Positions 24,199 to 33,831 of a stretch of DNA of 64,000 nt are shown here, one piece after another. Source of the DNA: Thalassia testudinum (lineage: Eukaryota > Streptophyta > Magnoliopsida > Alismatales > Hydrocharitaceae). Under the pieces are notes generated by a model. It had not been told where the DNA came from. It saw nothing but the letters and a program-made list of their open reading frames with translations, and did not search any database. Made by a program: the position numbers and the translations under genes. How positions within the stretch are numbered: position 1 is the stretch's first letter; the number at the start of each line of letters is the position of its first letter. Location: contig JAZHRO010000014.1 in NCBI GenBank assembly GCA_037157565.1, forward strand, positions 96,813,501-96,877,500. Direction: 5' to 3'.

Positions 24199-24745
24199 CA
24201 GACGTCTAATTCACGAATCAGACGTCTGATAAAGGATTTTAAGACGTCTGACTGTTGTTTCAGACGTCTGATAACTGTTAGGCTGGACATAGTTAGTTCT
24301 GTCTGATGAATTCAGAAGTCCAGACCTTATACCAGACGTCTTAGGAGACGTCTGATGACTTTGCCAGACGTCCAGTTAGTGGACCGTTGGCTGGCTTAGA
24401 AGACACTCAAGAATATGACCGTTAGAGCCTTATCAGACGTCCATAGGACTTCACAGACGTCTGATAAATGACCGTTTTGCCTCGGCTGACCCAAAATCTC
24501 TTCTCAGAGATTTTCTAGCCGTTGCAACGTTTGGAAATCAATTCCCACGATAAAAGTAGGTTTCCAGACGTCCAGACTTAGTGCCAGACGTCCTCTATGT
24601 CGTCTGATGGACTTGTACAAAAACCCTGTTTAGATCTGATTCAAGTCAGGGAGAAACCCGCATAGAATCAGACGTCTGACCTTGGAATCAGGCGTCTTAA
24701 AGTGGCCTTCCAGACGTCTGATGCCAGAATTAGACGTCTGATAAC
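24199..24745. promoter_or_regulatory. GACGTC palindrome array in U3 of TRG-2 5' LTR
   Basis: Fourteen exact AGACGTC and three near copies (AGAAGTC, AGGCGTC, TGTCGTC) in 550 bp, ending about 105 bp before the TATA box. The best copies read ATCAGACGTCTGAT, a perfect 14-bp palindrome. Expected chance density of GACGTC in DNA of this composition is about one per 5-7 kb. A role as enhancer or bZIP (C-box) array is inferred from position and core sequence. Confidence 0.8.
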
Positions 24746-24847
24746 CCTGTGAAGTGTAATCATTGTCCTGATTTCGGCCTGATTCTCTTGGGCTTTACAC
24801 CCAACGGCTATGGAAGCTTTTCCAAGCCTTCCAAAGCCTTCCTAAGG

Positions 24848-24863
24848 CCTCTATAAATAGAGG
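24848..24863 (+). promoter_or_regulatory. TATA box inside an inverted repeat (TRG-2 5' LTR)
   Basis: CCTCTATAAATAGAGG: 7-bp arms CCTCTAT/ATAGAGG around AA. It is the expected core promoter for element transcription, and identical in all four TRG LTRs. Confidence 0.85.
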
Positions 24864-25514
24864 GGAGCCTTTGCAACACAAAACACACAAGATACACACT
24901 AAGAGAAACAAGAGACACACCTAAGCAACTTAGTTCCACTCTTTTGTGTCCAATTGAGGCCCTTGCTCTCCAAGCTCTAGCTTCATTCTCTTGAGAGCAT
25001 CAAGCCTTCGCGCGCCCGCTCTCCCACTGTTGATAACGAGAGCGACGTAGCGCCATCGCGTGGCACACGCACCGCGTCATCGTCGACGCACTCCTTGCAA
25101 AGGGGAGTTTCCTATTTCCTATAGAAGCTAGGTTTAATTTTGTTGGCTCTATAGGACTGTTGTTTTATTTTATCTTTGTATTTTGGTTGGGTATTCGCTT
25201 TGCAAATTCCCGTCTCCTTCGTGGGACAAAATCCTTCTCGTGGAGAGAAGGGGTTGAGGAACGCTACCCTCGTACTTGTAGCGTGGTTGTATTGAGGTTG
25301 AATCACCCTCGTTCAAAGTGATTCGGTTAGTGGATTTGATCAACTAGGTTGATCGGAAAATCCTAACTCGAGAGGGTTAGGTGGTGGTTTTTACCCGGTT
25401 TGGGTTTCCACCTAAAAATTACTTGTGTACATTTTGTGATTGCCTATTTTGTGATATTGTTTATATTTATTTCCGCAATTATTACGTCACCCCCTCCTAG
25501 TAGGGACTTTCAAT

Positions 25515-25526
25515 TGGTATCAGAGC
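25515..25526 (+). other. Primer binding site, initiator tRNA-Met (TRG-2)
   Basis: TGGTATCAGAGC, 2 nt after the 5' LTR, complementary to the 3' end of initiator methionine tRNA. Confidence 0.96.
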
Positions 25527-25570
25527 AGGTCTCGCGAAATCGGCGTTACAAACCGGCGAGGATCTAGATC

Positions 25571-27277
25571 ATGGAGGGAAGCTGTTCCACAAGCAGGATT
25601 TCCGAGGGACAGTCCACAACCCGTCCGCCGTTCTTCGACGGGAGCAACTACCCCTACTGGAAGTTGCGGATGAAGACGTGGCTTCAAGCCACCGACTTCA
25701 CAGTCTGGGCCAGGTGCGAGACCCCCTTCGACATCCCAGAGAAACCCGCCAGAGGATACTCGCAGCAGCAGATCCGGGAGCTCTCTCTCAACACGAAAAC
25801 AATGAACGCGTTGTATTGCGCGCTCAGCTCGGAAGAATTCAACAGAATCTCGCAGTGCGCCACCGCATACGAGATTTGGCACACACTCGAGGTAACTCAT
25901 GAAGGTACCTCTAAGGTAAAAACCTCAAAAATTAATTTACTTTCTCAAGAATTTGAATCTTTTTCAATGAAATCTAACGAGTCTTTAAGTGAGATGAACA
26001 CTAGGTTCACTCTCATTGTAAATAACTTGAAAGCTTTAGGAAAGACTTTCATAAAGGGGGAGCTTCAAGGGAAGCTTCTTCGTTCCCTTGGACCGGAGTG
26101 GGAACAGAAAGTCACCGCCATCGAGGAGGTGAACGAAATGGAGGAGCTCAACATGGAAGATCTCCTAGGCAATCTGATGGCCTACGAGACTAAGTTGAAG
26201 CAGAAGAAGAAGGATACACCGGAGCCTAAACTAAAGAAGACTCTCGCCTTCAGAGCCGCGTCGGATAGCGAGGTAAGTTCCGACGACGAAGACTTTAGAA
26301 TTTTACTTAAAAATTTTTCCAAGTTTTGTAGGGAATTAAAGAAAAAGAAAAAGGAGAAGAAGGAAAGCCCGAGACGTTGCTACCACTGCAACGGGAAAGG
26401 GCATCTGCGACCAGAATGCCCTCTTCTCAAAAAGGAGAAAAAGAAGGCGTTCCAAGCCACTTGGGACGATTCTAGCTCGGAGGAAGAAGAAGAAAAGACC
26501 ATAGAAGAAGAAATCGCTTGCTTCGGCTTCATGGCCAGAGGAAGCGACAGTGAAAGCGAAAGCGACTCCGACGACGAGGTAAATTTTGATTTACAAGAAG
26601 CTTTTAATGAATTATTCGAGATTAGTAAATCACTAAAAATAGAAAACAAAAGCATGAAGAAGAACCTTATTTTTCTTAAAAATGAAAATGATAGGTTAGA
26701 AAAACAACTTAAGGACATAGAAGCTAGTCCTAAGGATGATAACCTATTATTAGATAATCATAACCTCATCAATGAAAATAATAAATTGATTGAGGAAAAT
26801 GTTAGTCTAAAATTAGAAATTTCAGATTTAAAGACTAAAATGAACATTATAGAAAAAGAAATTGCATGTCTTAGGGAAAATTCTAACAGATTAATCAACA
26901 AAGTAGATAAGTTTTATAGCCCTAAGGTTGAGAAAGGATCTCCGTCAAGGAGACCCACTAACAAATCCGGATCCAAGCTCACTTGGATACCAAAGAAAAA
27001 ATTAGAATCTTGTTTTGTAGGGTTCAGGGATGACTACAACATAAAGGACTGGACCTACAAGCTCAAGGCTGGTCAACTTAAGTTCGGAGAACCAATGAGT
27101 AGACCAAGGAGGAGAACAAGAAGACCGACGAGACGGCGAACAAACGACGGACCCGCCGCACGTCGACCACCAGATTGGAGACCGGCGCCAATGCCCGGGC
27201 CTCCAAGCTACGGATGGGAGCCCCATCCGATGTGGCATCCACCACCACCATTCGGGCCATTTTATTGGCCATGGTAG
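25571..27277 (+). CDS. gag: TRG-2 Gag, intact 568-aa Sirevirus-like capsid/nucleocapsid protein
   Basis: Open from ATG 25571 to TAG 27277, with no stops or shifts. The N-terminal part (about residues 15-260) holds the copia gag core: PPFFDGSNYPYWKLRMKTWL, then MNALYCALSSEEF, EIWHTLE, LLSQEFESFSM and LGNLMAYE. A Lys-rich stretch precedes the zinc knuckle CYHCNGKGHLRPEC (C270, C273, H278, C283; CX2CX4HX4C), which binds RNA in this family. An acidic Ser/Glu block follows, then a long coiled coil (about 340-460), a basic RPRRRTRRPTRRRT segment (511-524) and a Pro/Trp-rich tail ending FYWPW. Extended Gag is a Sirevirus trait. The protein stops before any protease. It could build particles and package TRG RNA, but RT and IN must come in trans. 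This start is favoured because it shares context with TRG-1. Confidence 0.95.
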   Translation: MEGSCSTSRISEGQSTTRPPFFDGSNYPYWKLRMKTWLQATDFTVWARCETPFDIPEKPARGYSQQQIRELSLNTKTMNALYCALSSEEFNRISQCATAYEIWHTLEVTHEGTSKVKTSKINLLSQEFESFSMKSNESLSEMNTRFTLIVNNLKALGKTFIKGELQGKLLRSLGPEWEQKVTAIEEVNEMEELNMEDLLGNLMAYETKLKQKKKDTPEPKLKKTLAFRAASDSEVSSDDEDFRILLKNFSKFCRELKKKKKEKKESPRRCYHCNGKGHLRPECPLLKKEKKKAFQATWDDSSSEEEEEKTIEEEIACFGFMARGSDSESESDSDDEVNFDLQEAFNELFEISKSLKIENKSMKKNLIFLKNENDRLEKQLKDIEASPKDDNLLLDNHNLINENNKLIEENVSLKLEISDLKTKMNIIEKEIACLRENSNRLINKVDKFYSPKVEKGSPSRRPTNKSGSKLTWIPKKKLESCFVGFRDDYNIKDWTYKLKAGQLKFGEPMSRPRRRTRRPTRRRTNDGPAARRPPDWRPAPMPGPPSYGWEPHPMWHPPPPFGPFYWPW

Positions 27278-27312
27278 GTGAGGTAAAATTTTTAACCCTA
27301 TCTTTTTATAAG

Positions 27313-27597
27313 CATTTAGATAGGGGGAGTTAAAAATGATGAGCTTATTGTCAATTTTTAAGGGGGAGATACAAGTTAGCTAAATTTCCTTTAGTAAGGG
27401 GGAGAAAAATAATAGCTATCTTGTTGTTATAAAAAGGGGGAGGACATTACCTTTGTTAAAAATAAATAGAAGAGCATGTTTTAAGGGGGAGTAATAGGAA
27501 ATATAAAATCAATCAAACCTTTTTGATAATGTCAAAAAGGGGGAGGATTTTTATGCATTATTATTTACGATTTTGTCATCATCAAAAAGGCGGAGAT
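27313..27597 (+). repeat. Multiplied polypurine tracts before the TRG-2 3' LTR
   Basis: Six A(n)GGGGGAG tracts and a seventh, terminal one that reads AAAAAGGCGGAGAT, one G to C change from the TRG-1 version, next to TGTTGG at 27598. The terminal copy should prime plus-strand DNA; the others sit 55-290 bp upstream. Confidence 0.9.
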
Positions 27598-29318
27598 TGT
27601 TGGTGCTAGAGCACCACGATCATTTGTTTTGATGATAACAAAACACGTGTTATTTAACATTTGCAATTTGAGTCCTAGATTTCAGGTCAATTGCAAATGA
27701 AGACGTGTTTAGACGGAACTCGAGCTCGCATCCAGGACGGATTGGAGGAGCTTGACGGAAAATAGAGGAGGTTCGCGTGGAGCGAAAGATTGGAGATGGA
27801 AGACAAGAAGAATAGGATAGATTCTTTTTTATCCTTTCATGTATCTCTTGTATTTATTTTCTTGCTCTTCATTTTCCTTAGACATTATGTTAAAGAGCCT
27901 CAAAGAACCCTAACAGTAGTCCTAGGAACACCTGCACAACCCTAGGATACGTAGGTTTTCTGTAGAACACTTAGAAAACCAATATAGGGTTAAAACTGAC
28001 TTTCCAGACGTCTAATTCACGAATCAGACGTCTGATAAAGGATTTTAAGACGTCGGACTGTTGTTTCAGACGTCTGATAACTGTTAGGCTGGACATAGTT
28101 AGTTCTGTCTGATGAATTCAGACGTCCAGACCTTATACCAGACGTCTTAGGAGACGTCTGATGACTTTGCCAGACGTCCAGTTAGTGGACCGTTGGCTGG
28201 CTTAGAAGACACTCAAGAATATGACCGTTAGAGCCTTATCAGACGTCCATAGGACTTCACAGACGTCTGATAAATGACCGTTTTGCCTCGGCTGACCCAA
28301 AATCTCTTCTCAGAGATTTTCTAGCCGTTGCAACGTTTGGAAATCAATTCCCACGATAAAAGTAGGTTTCCAGACGTCCAGACTTAGTGCCAGACGTCCT
28401 CTATGTCGTCTGATGGACTTGTACAAAAACCCTGTTTAGATCTGATTCAAGTCAGGGAGAAACCCGCATAGAATCAGACGTCTGACCTTGGAATCAGACG
28501 TCTTAAAGTGGCCTTCCAGACGTCTGATGCCAGAATTAGACGTCTGATAACCCTGTGAAGTGTAATCATTGTCCTGATTTCGGCCTGATTCTCTTGGGCT
28601 TTACACCCAACGGCTATGGAAGCTTTTCCAAGCCTTCCAAAGCCTTCCTAAGGCCTCTATAAATAGAGGGGAGCCTTTGCAACACAAAACACACAAGATA
28701 CACACTAAGAGAAACAAGAGACACACCTAAGCAACTTAGTTCCACTCTTTTGTGTCCAATTGAGGCCCTTGCTCTCCAAGCTCTAGCTTCATTCTCTTGA
28801 GAGCATCAAGCCTTCGCGCGCCCGCTCTCCCACTGTTGATAACGAGAGCGACGTAGCGCCATCGCGTGGCACACGCACCGCGTCATCGTCGACGCACTCC
28901 TTGCAAAGGGGAGTTTCCTATTTCCTATAGAAGCTAGGTTTAATTTTGTTGGCTCTATAGGACTGTTGTTTTATTTTATCTTTGTATTTTGGTTGGGTAT
29001 TCGCTTTGCGAATTCCCGTCTCCTTCGTGGGACAAAATCCTTCTCGTGGAGAGAAGGGGTTGAGGAACGCTACCCTCGTACTTGTAGCGTGGTTGTATTG
29101 AGGTTGAATCACCCTCGTTCAAAGTGATTCGGTTAGTGGATTTGATCAACTAGGTTGATCGGAAAATCCTAACTCGAGAGGGTTAGGTGGTGGTTTTTAC
29201 CCGGTTTGGGTTTCCACCTAAAAATTACTTGTGTACATTTTGTGATTGCCTATTTTGTGATATTGTTTATATTTATTTCCGCAATTATTACGTCACCCCC
29301 TCCTAGTAGGGACTTTCA
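27598..29318 (+). repeat. TRG-2 3' LTR
   Basis: 1721 bp, almost identical to the 5' LTR. Differences seen: GACGTCGG for GACGTCTG near 28053, AGACGTCC for AGAAGTCC near 28118, AGACGTCT for AGGCGTCT near 28497, and GCGAATTC for GCAAATTC near 29007. TATA at 28659-28666. GACGTC array about 28004-28551. Confidence 0.97.
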
Positions 29319-29323
29319 CAGTC

Positions 29324-30548
29324 CGAGGAAGATCAACGGTCATGGGACTAGGTGACATAATTCAGAGCTTCAAATGACAAATCTGACTATGCAGATGGAT
29401 TCAGGTCGATGATCGCTACCGAACAGTGCAAAATTGACTCAATCTGACCTCTGTAGCAGCCCCTACAACGAAAAGAAGGTGGACGGCCCAGATTACGCCA
29501 TGTGGTGCAACTCAGGCTGCCCATGCGCATGCATGCACCACCGCACGCACATAGCAGCGCGGGTGCACGTGCACGCATGGAGGTATGAATGCGCACAGTG
29601 CAGCTCCAACGCGTGAGTGTGCATGTGCGTGCCAGCGTAACGGCAGCGTGGGTGCGCGGGCTATCTTCAGTGACGTTTGCGATGGATCTTCGGTGATGCA
29701 TACAGCCGTTGCTAATTATTCGCACACCAGCAAGGCTAGCTATGCATGCCGGTAGGCATGAGATGGCTGCAGCAACACTTCCACCAATGGCTTGGAGGTC
29801 GCTAATGGTCCCACACCTATTTTTGCCTCTTCTCCTCCATTATAAAAGGACCTACACCCCCTCACTTCCAAGCCATCTCTACCTACTCTACTCCCATCTA
29901 CTCCTTAGCTCTAGCAAGCCAACCAATGCTCCATTAGAGCTTACTCTCAAGCTCCAAAGACTCCTATTGGTGTAGCGAACCTCTGCCTCACAAAATATTC
30001 ATCCATCTCCCCATCCCCATTCATAGGTCTCATTGGTGCCATCTTCCCACCTCCATTCCGGTAGCAGATCATCTCCACCTTCTCACCTCCATTGCAGAGC
30101 CACGTCGAAGCTTTCCTCTACCCGACATCCTCCTGCATCTCACCTCTGTCGTCCCACTCCTTACCTCCTTTGTCCGAGCTTCCGCCAGGCACCGTCGTCT
30201 CGCCAAACAGCCAATTTAGGAGATTTCTTCTCACCTCCCTCTCTTTTTATGCTTTCATAGTTGATTGTATTTGACATTGGAGTGGTATATATAACATATT
30301 TATTCCATCTCTATCTTGTGATTCATTCTACTTATCATCTTCTTTGAAAAATAAAAAAATAAAGCTTTAAAATACCAAAAATAAACAAAACAAAGCGTGG
30401 TTTTCAATTAAAGTAAACGTCGCCTCCCTTCGTTCAACCTGGGACTTCCTTGGAGTTTTGGTATAAATTTTATTTGATCATGAGTTTTGCAACTACGATG
30501 ACGGGTTACTCATAGCCCTGATTTCAAACATGCAAAACCCATGGATCA
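29324..30548 (+). repeat. Gypsy-C 3' LTR, second part
   Basis: Continues from 23791 after TRG-2 and one CAGTC copy. TATA box TATAAAAGG at 29841-29849. It ends GGATCA at 30548, followed by the target duplication CACCA. Confidence 0.93.
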
Positions 30549-30553
30549 CACCA

Positions 30554-31677
30554 CCAGCATCGTTGTGGCAAAAAGATAACACACTAGGAATCCCGAAATC
30601 TGGGACACATCTTTTGATGATCTAATCGGCTCCAATGTGGAAGAGCAGTGGATCATCCCAGAGGTAGAATTTGGCCTCTGCTATGAATTTGAGTATTTGG
30701 TCCTTTAATAAGTTCTTGGGAATCTTTCCTACGACAAGATAGTTCATGATATCCACGTACTAGGGGAACTCAACAGAGTGAATTGCCAAAAGAAATTCAT
30801 CTCGAAATTGATCTGAAACTGGAAGGGAGTAAGGGATGTGGGCAGGGTCTAGTATGGATAAATGATCTGTCAAAGCATTTTGTTTCTCAACTTTGTCACG
30901 TATTCCAATATCGAACTCTTGCAATGGAAGGATCGATCTGATTAGATGGGGTTTGGCATCCTTCTTTGCCAACAAATGCCAAAGGGCAAAGTGGTCTGTG
31001 TTGATGATGACCTTAGACCCTAACAGATATGATCGAAACTTTTGCTACCCAAATACTATTGCTAGTAGTTCCTCTCTAGTGATAGTATATTATGCTGAGC
31101 TTCATTCATTGTGTTGCTAGCGCAGTATATGACGAAGGGTTGTTTCTACTATTGTTGGCCTAAAATAGCTTCGACGAAGAAATCAGAGGCATCGCACATC
31201 ATCTCAAAATCAAGACAGCAGTCGGGTGGTTGGAGGATCGAGGAATCAGAGATAGCACATTGTAAAGTCTCAAAGGTGATGAGACACGAGGTGTTAAATT
31301 CAAATGGGGTATCGGCAACCAGGAGATTCGTCAAAGGTCGTGTGATATTTAAGAGATTGAGTATAATTCTCAGGTAAAATCAGACATGACCCAAGAATGA
31401 TCTTATCAACTTAATTGATCTAGGTAGGGGTAGTTGGGATATCACTTCAAATTTAGCTTGGTCGACCTCAAGTCCATTGGCAGAGATCCTGTGCCCTAGT
31501 TCAATGCCATCCCTCACCATGAAATGGCTCTTCTCCCAGGATAGTACTAGGTTTACCTCAATACATCGTTTCAGGATCGTGGTGAGGTTTTCAAAACAAG
31601 ACGCGAAGTCATCTCCATGGATAGAGAAGTCTTCCATGAATACTTCCTCATAGTCCCCTATCATGTTAGAGAAGATG
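30554..31677 (-). pseudogene. pol: Gypsy-B RT end, RNase H and integrase zinc domain (first part)
   Basis: Minus strand from 31677: MGIFSNMIGDYEEVFMEDFSIHG (the RT catalytic box is FMED, not FMDD), KSHFMVRDGIELGHRISANGLEVDQAK, the thumb with IRSFLGHV, then RNase H (EMMCDASDFFVEAILGQ, PFVIYCAS) and the tether (LQEFDIGIRDKVEKQNALTDHLS). Close to 30554 is IIKRCVP...LSFCHND, the start of the IN zinc domain, which continues at 16230 beyond Gypsy-C. Several stops and shifts; loss of a catalytic Asp shows that RT is dead. Confidence 0.9.
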
Positions 31678-31682
31678 CCCAT

Positions 31683-33405
31683 TCACTGGTCGATCTTTCG
31701 CTTTTAAGTCGGTTGCAGTTTAATGTGGTGGAAAAATTGACTGATCAATATTTAAGAAGAAATAACCACTCGCAGAGGAGCGGGTCATATCCACAGGGAG
31801 GCAATGACATATTAAAATTCGCACCAATTAAAAACGTTCATTCGTAGTTAGTTTGGACAAGAATCAAGCCAAGATTGCCTTTAGATTAAGGTTTAAGCAA
31901 GAAACAATGCTGAAATGGCAATTATGAGAAACTAGAGGATATTTTCCGCAATGCAGAATCAATAAAATATCATTAAAAAGTGACAATGGAAAAAAATGTA
32001 ATTTCTAATTGATGGTTTACTGTAGCAAAACAGGGGAATTTTTCCCCTTTGTCCTGCACGATGAGGAGCGGATGCCCGGGTGCGGGAAGCTCGGAGGAGG
32101 TCCCTTGGACCAAGGGCTTCGAATCGGTGGTGGCGGCGAGTCGCGCGGTGGCTGGAGGTGGCCGGATGAGCTCCGGCGGAGGTGCTGCAGCCGGTGAGCA
32201 TGCGCGGCCTATTGGCGTGAAGTCTGCCGCGCGCTGCTACTGCTGCTGGAGTGGGCACTGCTGTGGCTGGCATGGGCACGGGAGCTCAAGCGTGGTGAGC
32301 ACTGGACTGCAGGCGCGAGGAAGAGGGCGCTGCAGGCGGTTCTGCAAGCGCGGGCGGAGGGTGCTACAGGCGAGGGAGCGGGTGCGCAAGCTGCAGGCAC
32401 GGGCGCGGCTGCTGCTGGTGGCGGGCGCACGGGAAGAGCGGTTGGCGGTCTGCAGCTGCGTGCAGTTTTGCAAGCGCTAGAGGAGAGCGCAGCGGGCTGA
32501 GGAGGGCGTGCATGGTTGGCGAAGGCTGATGGTGGGCGCGGGTGTGCTGTAGGGTGATGGTGGCGTGGGCTTATCTGCAGGCGTTGTTGGAGGATGCTAC
32601 AGGCGACTCTGTAGGTGCGGGAAGAGGGCGCTGCGTGGAGAGCGGTTGCAGGTGGACTTCAGATGGGTACGCAGGCGAGTGGGTGGAGGTGAGCGGGTAG
32701 CTTCAAACGTTCGGAAGATTTCCCGGGCGTCTTAAGTTACTAAAGGGTGGTTGAATCAGTAGCTGCGGTGGTGGTGGTTGGTGACGACGACGAGGGAGAT
32801 GCACGCTAAGGTGCTTACGGTGATGCGGACGAGCTCCGGATAGCGGTGTGGCCTGTCACACCACACGCCCACGGTGGTGCAGACTTGACGCCACAGTAGA
32901 GGCCAGCAGCATGGAGTGGAAGAGAGAAGGTCTCTCTACACAGTGGTGGGTCGGTGGTGGAGGCCTCCCGAGATCGGCTACCTCCCTCCTCCTTTTGTAG
33001 TGGCCTGCACAAGTTTAAAATCAGCTGCCCGACCAGATCCACCACATCCACTCCCCCTTGAATAGGTCTTCACTGCGGCCGTTCGACGTTGGAGCGGCAG
33101 CCAGCCGTTCCTGTAGGGAGAAGAGTAAAGAAAATAATGTTAAAATATTATGGTCATTTATGTACAGACCCTCAACTTCTATGTTATTGAAAACAATGTA
33201 CCTAATTAGTTGTCTAATTAGATGAATGCTATTCTAAGCTAATTCTAAATGCACTTAAGATATGGATGCAATGTATGGATTATGTAATTAAATTAAAACT
33301 ATGAATTAATCTATTTACATCATAATTTATGCTAAATAAATGTTAGAATTAACCTAATGTGTAGGCACTTAAATACTTAAATAGCCTACAACTATGGGCT
33401 AATCA
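31683..33405 (-). repeat. sLTR-1, solo LTR of the Gypsy-F family
   Basis: 1723 bp flanked by a perfect CCCAT duplication (31678-31682, 33406-33410). Removal restores Gypsy-B RT as ATFQHCMMGIF. On the minus strand it starts TGATTAGCCC and ends CCAGTGA, one base off the usual CA end. It matches the 3' LTR of Gypsy-F (60064-61874). It contains a very GC-rich block (about 32050-32720) with overlapping, protein-like but unrecognised frames on both strands. A TATA-like TACAAAAGG lies near 33000 (minus), so the GC block would be in the transcribed leader. Solo LTRs arise by recombination between the two LTRs of a complete element. Confidence 0.92.
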
Positions 33406-33410
33406 CCCAT

Positions 33411-33826
33411 CATACAATGCTGAAATGTCGCTGGTGCATTGCAAAGGCTAAAGCGCATCCACTTGAGGGTGAATGTTACGAAGGGACATGTGAAAGTGGT
33501 ATCGTCTTGATCATCCGGGCCAATTGCTACCTGATTATACTTAGAGTATCCATCCAAGAAGCAAAAGAAACCGCGTCCAGCTAACCGCTCCAAGATCTGA
33601 TCAATGAATGGTAAATGAAAGTGATCTTTCTGGGTAGTCATGTTTAGTTTTCTGTAATCTATGCAAACCCGCCATGATGTTGCGGTGCGAGTTGGGATGG
33701 ATTCGCCCTTATCATTTTTTACAATGGTGAGTTCTGCTTTTTTGGGCACTATCTGGATCGGACTCACCCATTGTTGTTAGAGATTGGGTATATAGTACTT
33801 GCATCCAGCCATTTGATGATCTCTTT
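33411..33826 (-). pseudogene. pol: Gypsy-B RT, central part
   Basis: Minus strand: EIIKWLDAS, PIQIVPKKAELTIVKNDKGE, WRVCIDYRKLNMTTQKDHFHLPFIDQILERLAG, FFCFLDGYSKYNQVAI, FSLCNAPATFQHCM. These are RT blocks 1-4. It joins the N-terminal part at 51520 across Gypsy-D and the FMED part at 31677 across sLTR-1. A stop is present near 33775. Confidence 0.92.
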
Positions 33827-33831
33827 CCTAA

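Larger units (their letters stand above)
23792..25512 (+). repeat. TRG-2 5' LTR
   Basis: TGTTGG...TTTCA, 1721 bp. Terminal hairpin TGGTGCT-AG-AGCACCA; GACGTC array 24199-24745; TATA box (TATAAATA) at 24852-24859 inside CCTCTAT-AA-ATAGAGG (24848-24863). Confidence 0.97.
23792..29318 (+). mobile_element. TRG-2, intact gag-only Ty1/copia (Sirevirus-like) element, 5527 bp
   Basis: Two 1721-bp LTRs differ at only four positions that I can see (three of them inside GACGTC motifs). Target duplication CAGTC at 23787-23791 and 29319-29323. Initiator-Met primer site, an intact 568-codon gag, then seven polypurine tracts and the 3' LTR. There is no pol and no room for one. By LTR identity it is the youngest insertion in the window: four differences in 1721 bp with a rate of 1.3e-8 per site per year would give about 0.1 Myr (inference). 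A pol-bearing Sirevirus elsewhere in the genome must have supplied RT and IN. Confidence 0.97.
16231..30548 (+). mobile_element. Gypsy-C, gag-PR-only gypsy element
   Basis: TGAT...ATCA LTRs at 16231-17740 and 23531-30548 (the latter split by TRG-2). The target duplication CACCA lies at 16226-16230 and 30549-30553. The internal region is 5.8 kb: Asp-type primer site, leader, gag-PR (19068-21827), then 1.7 kb of non-coding DNA to the PPT. No RT, RH or IN remains, so the copy could move only with a helper; Gypsy-A is a related pol-bearing element. LTR divergence is clearly over 10 percent near the 5' ends, so the insertion is old. Confidence 0.93.

Noticed and set aside
24199..24745. Regularly recurring short repeat that could be read as a CRISPR-like array
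   Set aside because: Repeat units are about 7-14 bp, spacing is irregular, and the whole lies inside a plant LTR present four times.
32049..32480. Long open frames on both strands in GC-rich DNA (also 60561-61009 and 12633-13441)
   Set aside because: They lie inside LTRs, overlap on both strands, show Ala/Arg/Cys composition bias and no known motif; high GC alone gives few stops.
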